Source: JAKAGZ01 sp963783855
GTDB taxonomy: Bacteria; Bacteroidota; Ignavibacteria; Ignavibacteriales; Ignavibacteriaceae
Length of the DNA: 64,000 bases
NCBI GenBank assembly: GCA_963783855.1
Contig: CAWAPE010000007.1
Coordinates: forward strand, 124,001 to 188,000
Direction of reading: 5' to 3'
Shown here: positions 1 through 6,621 of the stretch, piece by piece
Layout of the letters: every line of letters begins with the position of its first letter
Numbering within the stretch: position 1 is the stretch's first letter
Notes under the pieces: generated by a model
The model's database searches: none
What the model was told of the DNA's origin: nothing
What the model saw: the letters and a program-made list of their open reading frames with translations, nothing else
Position numbers and translations under genes: made by a program

Positions 1-232
1 GACTAAGATGCAGGATGAGAAAGTCGGTTATCTCGCAGTTAGCCTCGGTTATTTCAAAACTCTTTTCAGTTCACCCGGACATAGTACTTCTTCCGAAATT
101 CCTGATGAAGAAAGAAAAGAGATTGGGATAAGCGAAGGACTGGTAAGAATTTCAATCGGACTGGATCATAATATTCAGAGAACCTTCGAGAGAATTAAAA
201 AATGCCTGCAGGATGTAGGGCATTTAAAATAA
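1..232 (+). CDS. Cys/Met-metabolism PLP-dependent enzyme, C-terminal fragment
   Basis: This is the last ~76 codons of a gene that begins before the window; the reading frame is open to base 2. The fragment carries the C-terminal landmark of the cystathionine gamma-synthase/methionine gamma-lyase family: a segment 'VSLGYFKTLFSSPGHST' followed by 'GISEGLVRISIGLDH' and a final amphipathic helix, which form the substrate-binding small domain. The usual 'LGGVETL..HPAS' reads YFKTLFSSPGHS here, so it is a divergent member. Substrate (methionine, cystathionine or homocysteine) cannot be decided without the rest. A second, complete member of the family lies at 45000-46217 and is clearly a different paralogue. 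Confidence 0.8.
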   Translation, partial: TKMQDEKVGYLAVSLGYFKTLFSSPGHSTSSEIPDEERKEIGISEGLVRISIGLDHNIQRTFERIKKCLQDVGHLK

Positions 233-242
233 AAGTTAAATT

Positions 243-273
243 ATTTCCCCTTCTTTAATTAAGAAGGGGAAAT
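243..273. repeat. perfect 13-bp inverted repeat, possible terminator or REP-like element
   Basis: Bases 243-255 (ATTTCCCCTTCTT) pair perfectly with 261-273 around a five-base loop. It lies 11 bases after the stop of the upstream PLP enzyme. No clear T-run follows, and part of the arm is repeated directly just downstream (GAAGGGGA near 279-286). This suggests a dispersed palindromic repeat as much as an intrinsic terminator. Confidence 0.5.
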
Positions 274-392
274 TCATAGAAGGGGATGGTTAAGTAAGTT
301 ATAAGTTTATTTTTTAATTTAGAGAACTTTCTCTACTTTAATGTATAATGAACAATAGAAAAGAATAAATTCAGAATAAAACAGAGAGAATA

Positions 393-854
393 ATGTTTGA
401 GTACTTTAGAAATATTTTAACTGCTGCCCCGGAAAGAGCAAATTCAGGATATGGGATGCAAAAAAAATTACAGGTTGCCACCTGTGCTTTATATTTTGAG
501 ATGGCAAAGGCCGATGATAATTTTACAGAAGTCGAGCACAAAAAGATAATTTCAATGATGAAGGAAGAATTTGATCTTGGAGAAGAAGAGGTTGACGAAT
601 TAATACAGCAAACGAAGGAAAGTATCAGAAAAAGTGTTAGTATTTATGAATTTACCACAATAATTGATCAGAATTTACCCAGGGATGAAAAGCTTAAATT
701 AATGAAAAATTTATGGCGCCTGATTTATCTTGATGGAAAACTAGATAAATATGAAGATAACCTTGTTAAGAGAATTGGTGACATGCTTAAACTTGAGCAC
801 AAGGAAGTAATTGAATCGAAACTACTTGTAAAAAATGAACTGAACCTGAACTAA
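393..854 (+). CDS. TerB-like (tellurite-resistance TerB family) protein
   Basis: This 153-residue, all-helical, acidic protein has no signal peptide or membrane segment, so it is cytoplasmic. It looks like a TerB/DjlA-N-type fold: residues ~28-60 hold a helix with the acidic turn 'KADDNFTEVE', and residues ~125-140 repeat the pattern with 'LDGKLDKYED', the paired acidic (probably metal-binding) helical turns typical of this family. Family members are linked to tellurite/phage/stress phenotypes, but many stand alone with unknown role, as here. It is monocistronic: a hairpin precedes it at 243-273 and a strong bidirectional terminator follows at 862-896. Family call fairly secure; biological function not inferable. 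Confidence 0.75.
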   Translation: MFEYFRNILTAAPERANSGYGMQKKLQVATCALYFEMAKADDNFTEVEHKKIISMMKEEFDLGEEEVDELIQQTKESIRKSVSIYEFTTIIDQNLPRDEKLKLMKNLWRLIYLDGKLDKYEDNLVKRIGDMLKLEHKEVIESKLLVKNELNLN

Positions 855-861
855 AAAATTT

Positions 862-896
862 ACCTTGAAGGTTTCAGAAGCCTTCAAGGTTTTTAT
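862..896. terminator. bidirectional intrinsic terminator
   Basis: A perfect 10-bp stem (ACCTTGAAGG 862-871 with CCTTCAAGGT 881-890) has a nine-base loop. T-rich sequence follows on the plus strand (TTTTTAT), and the complement of AAAAAATTT follows on the minus strand. It lies between the convergent ends of the TerB-like gene and the glutathione peroxidase gene and can serve both. Confidence 0.85.
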
Positions 897-899
897 AAT

Positions 900-1508
900 T
901 TAATTATTTAACTCTTTTTCTATTGCGGATGTAAGTTCCTTACTTTCAGGTTTTACCGCACTCTTAAATCTTGCAATTATTTTTCCTTTTCTGTCGATTA
1001 AGAATTTTTCAAAGTTCCATCCAATGTCTGATTTTTCAGTAATATCATTATTTGTTAACCTTTTATAGAGGGAACATTTCTCATCGCCTAATACTTTTAT
1101 TTTATCGAATAGCTTAAAAGTTACGCTGTATTTGCTTGTACAAAAGCTTTTTATTTCCTCATTGGTTCCGGGTTCCTGTCCACCGAAATCGTTGCAGGGG
1201 AATCCGAGTATCTCAAACCCTTTATCTTTATACTCTTTGTAAATTTTTTCCAGTCCTTCATATTGTGGAGTATAACCACATTCACTTGCTACGTTTACAA
1301 TCAACAAAACCTTGCCGTTGTAATCTGAAAGATTTATATCTTTCCCGTTCATATCTTTGACTGAAATATCATTAATTGTATTATTCATTTTAACACCGGA
1401 TTTTGTTTGGGGATTTAATTTGTTATTTTTCATTTGTGTCAATGCTGATGATGAAAGGACCAGCACGGAACAAACAAGCAAAAATGTAAAACTTTTTCTT
1501 CTAAGCAT
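900..1508 (-). CDS. glutathione peroxidase family (thioredoxin-type) hydroperoxide reductase, exported
   Basis: It reduces hydrogen or lipid hydroperoxides. The 202-residue product has a hydrophobic N-terminus (residues ~8-24, ending SSSALTQ) that reads as a signal peptide, giving a periplasmic or membrane-attached enzyme; the catalytic domain starts near residue 45. Peroxidatic Cys77 sits in 'NVASECGYTPQY', Gln111 in 'FGGQEPG' and Trp164-Asn165 in 'GWNFEKF', completing the Cys/Gln/Trp/Asn tetrad. Cys123 in 'SFCTSKY' matches the resolving cysteine of the thioredoxin-dependent plant/yeast-type GPx enzymes, so thioredoxin rather than glutathione is the likely reductant. Divergent from the membrane-protein gene at 1550 with only 41 bases between starts. 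Confidence 0.92.
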   Translation of the reverse strand: MLRRKSFTFLLVCSVLVLSSSALTQMKNNKLNPQTKSGVKMNNTINDISVKDMNGKDINLSDYNGKVLLIVNVASECGYTPQYEGLEKIYKEYKDKGFEILGFPCNDFGGQEPGTNEEIKSFCTSKYSVTFKLFDKIKVLGDEKCSLYKRLTNNDITEKSDIGWNFEKFLIDRKGKIIARFKSAVKPESKELTSAIEKELNN

Positions 1509-1549
1509 TATAATACCGCTGATTTTTTATTGAAAGGCTTTATCTAAAT

Positions 1550-2641
1550 ATGTTTACAAAAAAACATTATATCAATGTAATATCCCTTCTTATTTTACTT
1601 TTTGTAAACATCAGGTTTCTGATCGATTATTCATCTTCACGAGGATTCTCCCCGATAATATTAATTATAGTGTTTGTTGTATTATTTATCGGGATTATTT
1701 ATGCGCAGGATAGAATTTTTAAGCCCGAGGAGCAGATAGTAAACAAAAACTTTGTCTATGTTGTACTTGTCTTAATTTTAGCAAGCCTGGCTTTTGATTT
1801 TGCTGTAAATTCAAACAGGGGGATCTCATACTTTACAGCTTTCAACTGGCTTACAAATATGGGCAACGGAATTTATCCCTACAACAACAATTCATATTCT
1901 TATAATCTTCCATTTTTATATTACCTGGATTCACCATTTTACCTGATGGGCGATATTAGAATTATCGGTTTATTTGGACTCGCATTATTTTTATTGTTAT
2001 TGCCGGGTTATTCCTTTAATAAAAAAGAACTCGTGATCAGAACAAGCACATTGTTGCTTCTACCGTTGATATATTTTGAAATTACTGTGGGTGGAGATAC
2101 GCTTGCCAATATTGTTGTGGCTTTAATAATTATATTCTTAATGGATAAATTTCTTGACCCGGATAAAATTGATATCCGGTTTATTTTTTTCAGCGTTCTC
2201 TTTGGTATAATCCTTTGTACCAGGTTATTGATTTTAGTCCCATTTATTCTTTCAATACTTTTCTTTTTCAGATATAATATTAAAAATCTTTTATTGTTTG
2301 CTTTGATTTCTCTTCTTATCTGTTTCTCAGTTTTAGTTCCGTTTATGAGATGGGATTATACTTCCTTTGTTACCTTTGGTCCGTTTACCGGTAATTTGGC
2401 AACTCTTTCCGTATGGGTATATGTTTTATTGTTTATTGTAGTTGTCTATACCGGCTGGATGATAAGTGATTTGCAGGAGCTTCTTTTTGCATCTGGAGTG
2501 ATACTTTTCTTTGTCTCAATGATTTTCGGGAGAAATGAAACAGGAATTTCTGAACTGGTTGTTGCGATCCCGTTTTTGATATTATCTATAAAGGAATACC
2601 GGATCGATAAGTTTACAGGAAAACAAATATCAATCCGGTAA
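1550..2641 (+). CDS. polytopic membrane protein of unknown function
   Basis: The 363-residue product is very hydrophobic, with roughly nine or ten predicted membrane-spanning segments from residue ~8 to ~350 and short polar loops. I do not recognise it. The longest polar loop (~95-125, rich in Asn/Tyr: 'GNGIYPYNNNSYSYN') follows a pair of helices, and the overall layout (many helices, one early extracytoplasmic loop) resembles GT-C-type glycosyltransferases, but no acidic catalytic pair typical of that fold is evident, so this is only a suggestion. The gene is divergent from the peroxidase gene and converges on pta with six bases between stop codons; no terminator is visible there. Confidence 0.6.
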   Translation: MFTKKHYINVISLLILLFVNIRFLIDYSSSRGFSPIILIIVFVVLFIGIIYAQDRIFKPEEQIVNKNFVYVVLVLILASLAFDFAVNSNRGISYFTAFNWLTNMGNGIYPYNNNSYSYNLPFLYYLDSPFYLMGDIRIIGLFGLALFLLLLPGYSFNKKELVIRTSTLLLLPLIYFEITVGGDTLANIVVALIIIFLMDKFLDPDKIDIRFIFFSVLFGIILCTRLLILVPFILSILFFFRYNIKNLLLFALISLLICFSVLVPFMRWDYTSFVTFGPFTGNLATLSVWVYVLLFIVVVYTGWMISDLQELLFASGVILFFVSMIFGRNETGISELVVAIPFLILSIKEYRIDKFTGKQISIR

Positions 2642-2647
2642 TCAAAA

Positions 2648-3625
2648 TCAGCTCATCAATGCTGCAATTGCTGCTGTGTTAACAATGTCATCAGCGCTGC
2701 AACCACGACTCAAATCAAAAAATGGTTTTTTAAGCCCCTGAACTATCGGACCAATTGCAGCCGCTCCACCTAGTCTTTCAGCAATTTTATAACCGATATT
2801 TCCTGAATTCAGATCCGGGAAAACCAAAACGTTTGCTCTTCCCGCAACATTGCTGCCGGGTGCTTTTCTTTTTCCGATTGAATCAATAATTGCGGCGTCA
2901 AATTGTAATTCTCCATCTACATTTATATCAGGTCTTTTTTGTTTTACAATTTCCATTGCACTTAAAACTTTGTCGATCGATTCGTGCTTTGCGCTCCCTT
3001 TAGTTGAGAAAGAAAGCATTGCAACGTAAGGCTCATCACCCGTTAATTTTTTATGATTCTCTGCTGTGCTGATTGCAATATCGGCCAATTGTTGGGGATC
3101 AGGATCGGGAACAACAGCACAATCTGCAAAGCTGTATGTTTTTTCAGGATACGCCATTAAAAAAAAACTAGACACTATTGATATTCCTTCAGTAACTCCA
3201 ATACAATGAAAACCTGCTTTCATTACATCACCTGTTGAAGCAGTGGAACCGGCAACGCTGCCATCTGCCATTCCTTCGCGCAGCATCATTGCGCCGAAGA
3301 AAATATCACGCTGCATAATTTCGCGTGCTTCCTCAATTGTAATTCCTTTTTTTCTTCTCAGGTTAAAATAGATGTTTGTAAAATCGCTGAGCTTATCCGA
3401 TTTTGCAGGATCGATAACACGAAGTCCTGTTAAATTGAGGTTTAGTCTTTTTGCGTCATCATTAATTTTATTTTCATCACCCAGGGTGATCACTGGAACG
3501 ACATTTTCCTTTAAGAGTATTTCAGCCGCTTTTAACACCCGCTCATCGTGAGACTCGGGCAGAAGAATAGTTTTTTTCTTTTTTGAAGCATTTACCTTTA
3601 TATCTTCCAGAAGTTGAATTTTCAT
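2648..3625 (-). CDS. pta: phosphate acetyltransferase (short form)
   Basis: It interconverts acetyl-CoA and acetyl phosphate in the cytoplasm. The 325 residues match the short Pta that lacks the N-terminal DRTGG regulatory domain. Recognisable blocks are 'TILLPESHDERVLKAAEIL' near the N-terminus, 'GMADGSVAGSTASTGDV' (~118-134), 'YSFADCAVVPDPDPQQLA' (~163-181), 'LSFSTKGSA', and the C-terminal 'GRANVLVFPDLNSGNIGYK' (~262-281). No acetate kinase gene is adjacent, so the partner (ackA) must lie elsewhere or acetyl phosphate has another fate. The pyruvate dehydrogenase operon at 33-39 kb supplies acetyl-CoA. The gene stands alone with ~285 bases upstream before yggS, which is divergent. Confidence 0.95.
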   Translation of the reverse strand: MKIQLLEDIKVNASKKKKTILLPESHDERVLKAAEILLKENVVPVITLGDENKINDDAKRLNLNLTGLRVIDPAKSDKLSDFTNIYFNLRRKKGITIEEAREIMQRDIFFGAMMLREGMADGSVAGSTASTGDVMKAGFHCIGVTEGISIVSSFFLMAYPEKTYSFADCAVVPDPDPQQLADIAISTAENHKKLTGDEPYVAMLSFSTKGSAKHESIDKVLSAMEIVKQKRPDINVDGELQFDAAIIDSIGKRKAPGSNVAGRANVLVFPDLNSGNIGYKIAERLGGAAAIGPIVQGLKKPFFDLSRGCSADDIVNTAAIAALMS

Positions 3626-3910
3626 TTTTTTCTCCGAAAAAATTCGATTATGGCCTAAAAATTACAAAAATTAAGCCATATTTGTCCCTTCTAATTTTGG
3701 ATTTATTCCAAATAACAGGCTTAAAAGTCATGCCGTTTTCGGGAAAAAATATTGATAAATTGTCATTATTAAATATTGTAATATGAAACTGTATTATTAA
3801 GAAAATAATACTTATAATCTAAGCTTAAATAATGAAAAATAAGCCCGGAAAGTGCTGTTTTCGTTGATTATTAGAGCAAAAAGCGATAGATTCATTCTCT
3901 TAATTTTATT

Positions 3911-4609
3911 ATGATTGCTGAAAATTTAAAGGAAGTTCGTAGAAGGATAAATGATAAATGCCGGTCCGTTAACAGGGATCCGGAAGAAATCACCCTGATT
4001 GCAGTTTCAAAATATTTTGGACTGGATGCAATCACGCAGGTTTATGATGAAGGAGTTTTGAATTTTGGCGAAAACAAAGCGCAGGAACTCGATGCAAAAT
4101 TCAGTGAACTTGGTGATAAAATTTCCTGGCATTTTATAGGTAACCTTCAAAAGAATAAAGTAAAGTACGTTATAAAATCTGCAAAATTTATACATTCCGT
4201 TACTTCTGTTTCACTCGCTAACGAAATTAATAAAAGAGCAGGGGCAATTGATAAAATTCAAAAAGTTTTAATACAGGTAAAGACCTCAGATGAAGAAACA
4301 AAATCAGGGGTTGCAGAAGAAGAAGCAAGTAAATTAGTTCTAGCCTGTCGTGAATATAAAAACCTGTTACCTGTGGGTTTAATGACGATGGCTCCACTTA
4401 CGGATGACGAGAACTTAATTAGGAAAAGTTTCAGTGATTTACGTAAATTAAGAGATAGATTAAATTCTCAGGGTTTTAACCTGAGAGAGTTATCGATGGG
4501 TATGACTTCTGATTTTGAAATTGCAATTGAAGAAGGCGCAACGATGTTAAGAATTGGCTCGGCAATTTTTGGTGAAAGAGATTATTCAAAAAACTGGAAG
4601 GAAATATGA
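3911..4609 (+). CDS. yggS: PLP homeostasis protein, YggS/PLPBP family
   Basis: This 232-residue single-domain alanine-racemase-fold protein carries pyridoxal phosphate but has no known catalytic role; the family keeps PLP and amino-acid pools balanced. The PLP lysine is Lys34 in 'LIAVSKYFG'. Other signature blocks are 'FGENKAQEL' (~54-62), 'WHFIGNLQKNK' (~75-85), 'LSMGMTSDFEIAIEEGATM' and 'RIGSAIFGERDY' at the C-terminus. It is first in a long plus-strand series and its stop overlaps the divIVA start by four bases (ATGA), so the two are translationally coupled. The yggS-divIVA neighbourhood is a widespread cell-division arrangement. Confidence 0.95.
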   Translation: MIAENLKEVRRRINDKCRSVNRDPEEITLIAVSKYFGLDAITQVYDEGVLNFGENKAQELDAKFSELGDKISWHFIGNLQKNKVKYVIKSAKFIHSVTSVSLANEINKRAGAIDKIQKVLIQVKTSDEETKSGVAEEEASKLVLACREYKNLLPVGLMTMAPLTDDENLIRKSFSDLRKLRDRLNSQGFNLRELSMGMTSDFEIAIEEGATMLRIGSAIFGERDYSKNWKEI

Positions 4610-5145
4610 AAGTTTCCCCGTTAAGCATCAAAAAACAGGAATTTAAAAAAGGTCTTCGTGGATATGACCAGGAAGAGGTGCAGGCATTTCTTGAAAAACT
4701 CTCCGATGAATTTGAATTGCTTCAAAAAGAAAATGAAACACTGAAAAGAGAACTTGAGACATCCAATGATAAACTGGATGAATTCCGCAAAATTGAAAAA
4801 AATTTACAGCTTACTCTTTTAAAGGCACAGGAATCATCTTCACGTTCAATAGAATCTACTAAAAAGCAGGCGGGGCTGATAGTAAAAGAAGCGGAAATTA
4901 AAGCCTCTCAAATTCTTGAAAAGGCCAGGGAGAGCGCTAATGAAATTAGAAATGCGGTCATCCATCTAAGGGAAGAACGCAATATAATAATTTCCAAATT
5001 GAAAGCTGTAATTGATACACAAGCAAAATTAATGGAAAAGAATATTAAGGATGCAGGCGCAGAAATAACTAAAACACCGGCCGCCAAAGAAGAAGTTAAA
5101 AATATAGAAATTGACGTAAACGATATCGTAAACAAATTATTATAA
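4606..5145 (+). CDS. divIVA: DivIVA-domain cell-division/polarity protein
   Basis: The product is 179 residues. The N-terminal DivIVA lipid-binding motif is clear: 'SPLSIKKQEFKKGLRGYDQ' (~4-22) followed by 'EEVQAFLEKLSDEFELL'. From ~residue 28 it is a continuous coiled coil rich in Glu/Lys, ending in a less regular tail with 'EIDVNDIVNKLL'. Proteins of this type recognise negatively curved membrane and recruit division or polar factors. It overlaps yggS by four bases and is followed two bases later by the purine nucleoside phosphorylase gene. The central coil (residues ~86-110) resembles the C-terminal coil of the membrane protein encoded at 5971-6582. Confidence 0.88.
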   Translation: MKVSPLSIKKQEFKKGLRGYDQEEVQAFLEKLSDEFELLQKENETLKRELETSNDKLDEFRKIEKNLQLTLLKAQESSSRSIESTKKQAGLIVKEAEIKASQILEKARESANEIRNAVIHLREERNIIISKLKAVIDTQAKLMEKNIKDAGAEITKTPAAKEEVKNIEIDVNDIVNKLL

Positions 5146-5147
5146 TT

Positions 5148-5969
5148 ATGAGCGACTTAATTTCAGCAATAAATGAAACTCTTGATGTAATCAGGACAAA
5201 AACAAAAGACGAATATCAGGTTGGGATTATTCTCGGTACAGGATTGGGCGGACTTGTAAAAGAAATTAAAATAGAACAAGAGATTGATTATTCTGATCTT
5301 CCTCATTTCCCTCTTTCAACAGTCGAATCGCACAAAGGTAAATTGATCTTTGGCACAATAGGCGAAAAGAAAGTTGTGGCAATGCAGGGACGTTTTCATT
5401 ATTACGAAGGATATTCAATGCAGCAGATCACCTATCCGGTACGTGTTATGAAATATCTTGGTGTGAAAACATTGCTGGTATCAAACGCGTGCGGTGGGAT
5501 GAATCCTGTTTACAGGAGAGGCGATGTAATGCTGATGGATGATCATATCAATTTGCTTGGTGATAATCCGCTGATCGGGAAAAATGAAGAAGAACTCGGA
5601 CCAAGATTTCCTGATATGAGCGAAGCTTATGATCGTGAATTAATAAAAATTGCAGAAGAAGTAGCACTGGAAAATAAGATCAGGGTTCAAAAGGGAGTTT
5701 ATGTCGCGGTTTCGGGTCCAAATCTGGAGACTAAAGCCGAGTACAGGTTCCTGCGTGCAATTGGTGCAGACGTGGTCGGAATGTCGACAATTCCCGAAAA
5801 CATAGTTGCTAACCATATGGGGGTGAGAGTACTGGGAATAAGTATTGTTACTGACGAATGTTTCCCGGATTCACTAAAACCCGTTAATGTAGAAGAAATA
5901 ATTGCTGCTGCTATGGCTGCTGAACCTAAAATGACCTTAATTATGAAAGAAGTAATTAAGAGAATATAA
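5148..5969 (+). CDS. purine nucleoside phosphorylase, trimeric PNP/MTAP family
   Basis: It performs phosphorolysis of purine (deoxy)nucleosides for salvage; 273 residues, the usual size for trimeric PNP. The phosphate loop 'ILGTGLGG' is at ~28-35, 'ESHKGKLIFG' at ~60-69, 'GRFHYYEGYS' at ~81-90, 'VSNACGGMNP' at ~111-120, and the purine-site blocks are 'VSGPNLETKAEYR' (~188-200) and 'VGMSTIPENI'. Where classic 6-oxopurine PNPs have Asn in 'xxTN', this protein has Asp236 ('SIVTDECFPD'); Asp at this place is the MTAP-type residue that tolerates 6-aminopurines, so adenosine-type substrates are possible. It sits in the yggS-divIVA operon, two bases after divIVA and one base before the next gene. 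Confidence 0.9.
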   Translation: MSDLISAINETLDVIRTKTKDEYQVGIILGTGLGGLVKEIKIEQEIDYSDLPHFPLSTVESHKGKLIFGTIGEKKVVAMQGRFHYYEGYSMQQITYPVRVMKYLGVKTLLVSNACGGMNPVYRRGDVMLMDDHINLLGDNPLIGKNEEELGPRFPDMSEAYDRELIKIAEEVALENKIRVQKGVYVAVSGPNLETKAEYRFLRAIGADVVGMSTIPENIVANHMGVRVLGISIVTDECFPDSLKPVNVEEIIAAAMAAEPKMTLIMKEVIKRI

Positions 5970-5970
5970 A

Positions 5971-6582
5971 ATGGAAATAAAAAACATTTACAAATATTTC
6001 ACTCCTCTTATGCTTGGTATTCTGATGTTTGCATCAAATTTTCTGAATACCAGTTTATTTGATTTCGGGGATAACAATTTTGCCGTATGGTTTGTCCTTT
6101 TGCTTTTTTGTTTTGCCAGCGGGTGGTTCATTGACAGAACACTGAACTGGATTTTTGGCGGGAAGGTACTCTTTGCTACAATTCTTGCTGCCACACTTAT
6201 TAGTGTTTTGTTTGTAACCTTTTTCCGTGAGTATTTTACTGCCAGTGAGATAATGACTGAAAACTTGATCCTTTACAGCCTTAGAAATATTACACTTGGG
6301 GCAATGGGATTTTTTGGTATGGCAGTAGGTGAAATTCTTCATCTTGAAAAAGATTTTGCTGTACTGAAAGAAAAGGTGAAGGGGTACGAAGAATCGCTTA
6401 TTAGTGTTAAAAAAGAATCGGAACTTGTGTTGAAAGAAGCTAATATAAAAGCCGAAAAAATAATTAATGATGCTTCGGCTGAAGCTAAAAACATAACCTT
6501 GAAAAAAGAAAGAATAGAGCAGGAGTTGAAAGAATTTATACAGGTTGAAAAAGAATTGATTAAAAAGTACGAAGAGTTGTAA
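5971..6582 (+). CDS. membrane protein with DivIVA-like C-terminal coiled coil
   Basis: The 203-residue product has about four membrane helices in residues ~10-120 (for example 'FAVWFVLLLFCFASGWF' and 'LGAMGFFGMAVGEIL'), then a long cytoplasmic coiled coil to the C-terminus. I do not recognise a family. The coil contains 'LVLKEANIKAEKIINDASA', which lines up with 'LIVKEAEIKASQILEKARE' of the DivIVA protein two genes upstream; this is what the sequence shows, and a membrane-anchored partner or competitor of DivIVA is inference. The gene starts one base after the PNP stop and precedes ileS by 39 bases. The long minus-strand open frames over it are shadows. Confidence 0.75.
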   Translation: MEIKNIYKYFTPLMLGILMFASNFLNTSLFDFGDNNFAVWFVLLLFCFASGWFIDRTLNWIFGGKVLFATILAATLISVLFVTFFREYFTASEIMTENLILYSLRNITLGAMGFFGMAVGEILHLEKDFAVLKEKVKGYEESLISVKKESELVLKEANIKAEKIINDASAEAKNITLKKERIEQELKEFIQVEKELIKKYEEL

Positions 6583-6621
6583 ATTTGCTACTTAAATTTT
6601 GAATTAAATAATAACAGAAAG

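Noticed and set aside
4007..6342. Minus-strand open frames over yggS, divIVA and the coiled-coil membrane gene
   Set aside because: They have no ribosome site or domain and lie inside well-supported genes on the other strand; shadows.
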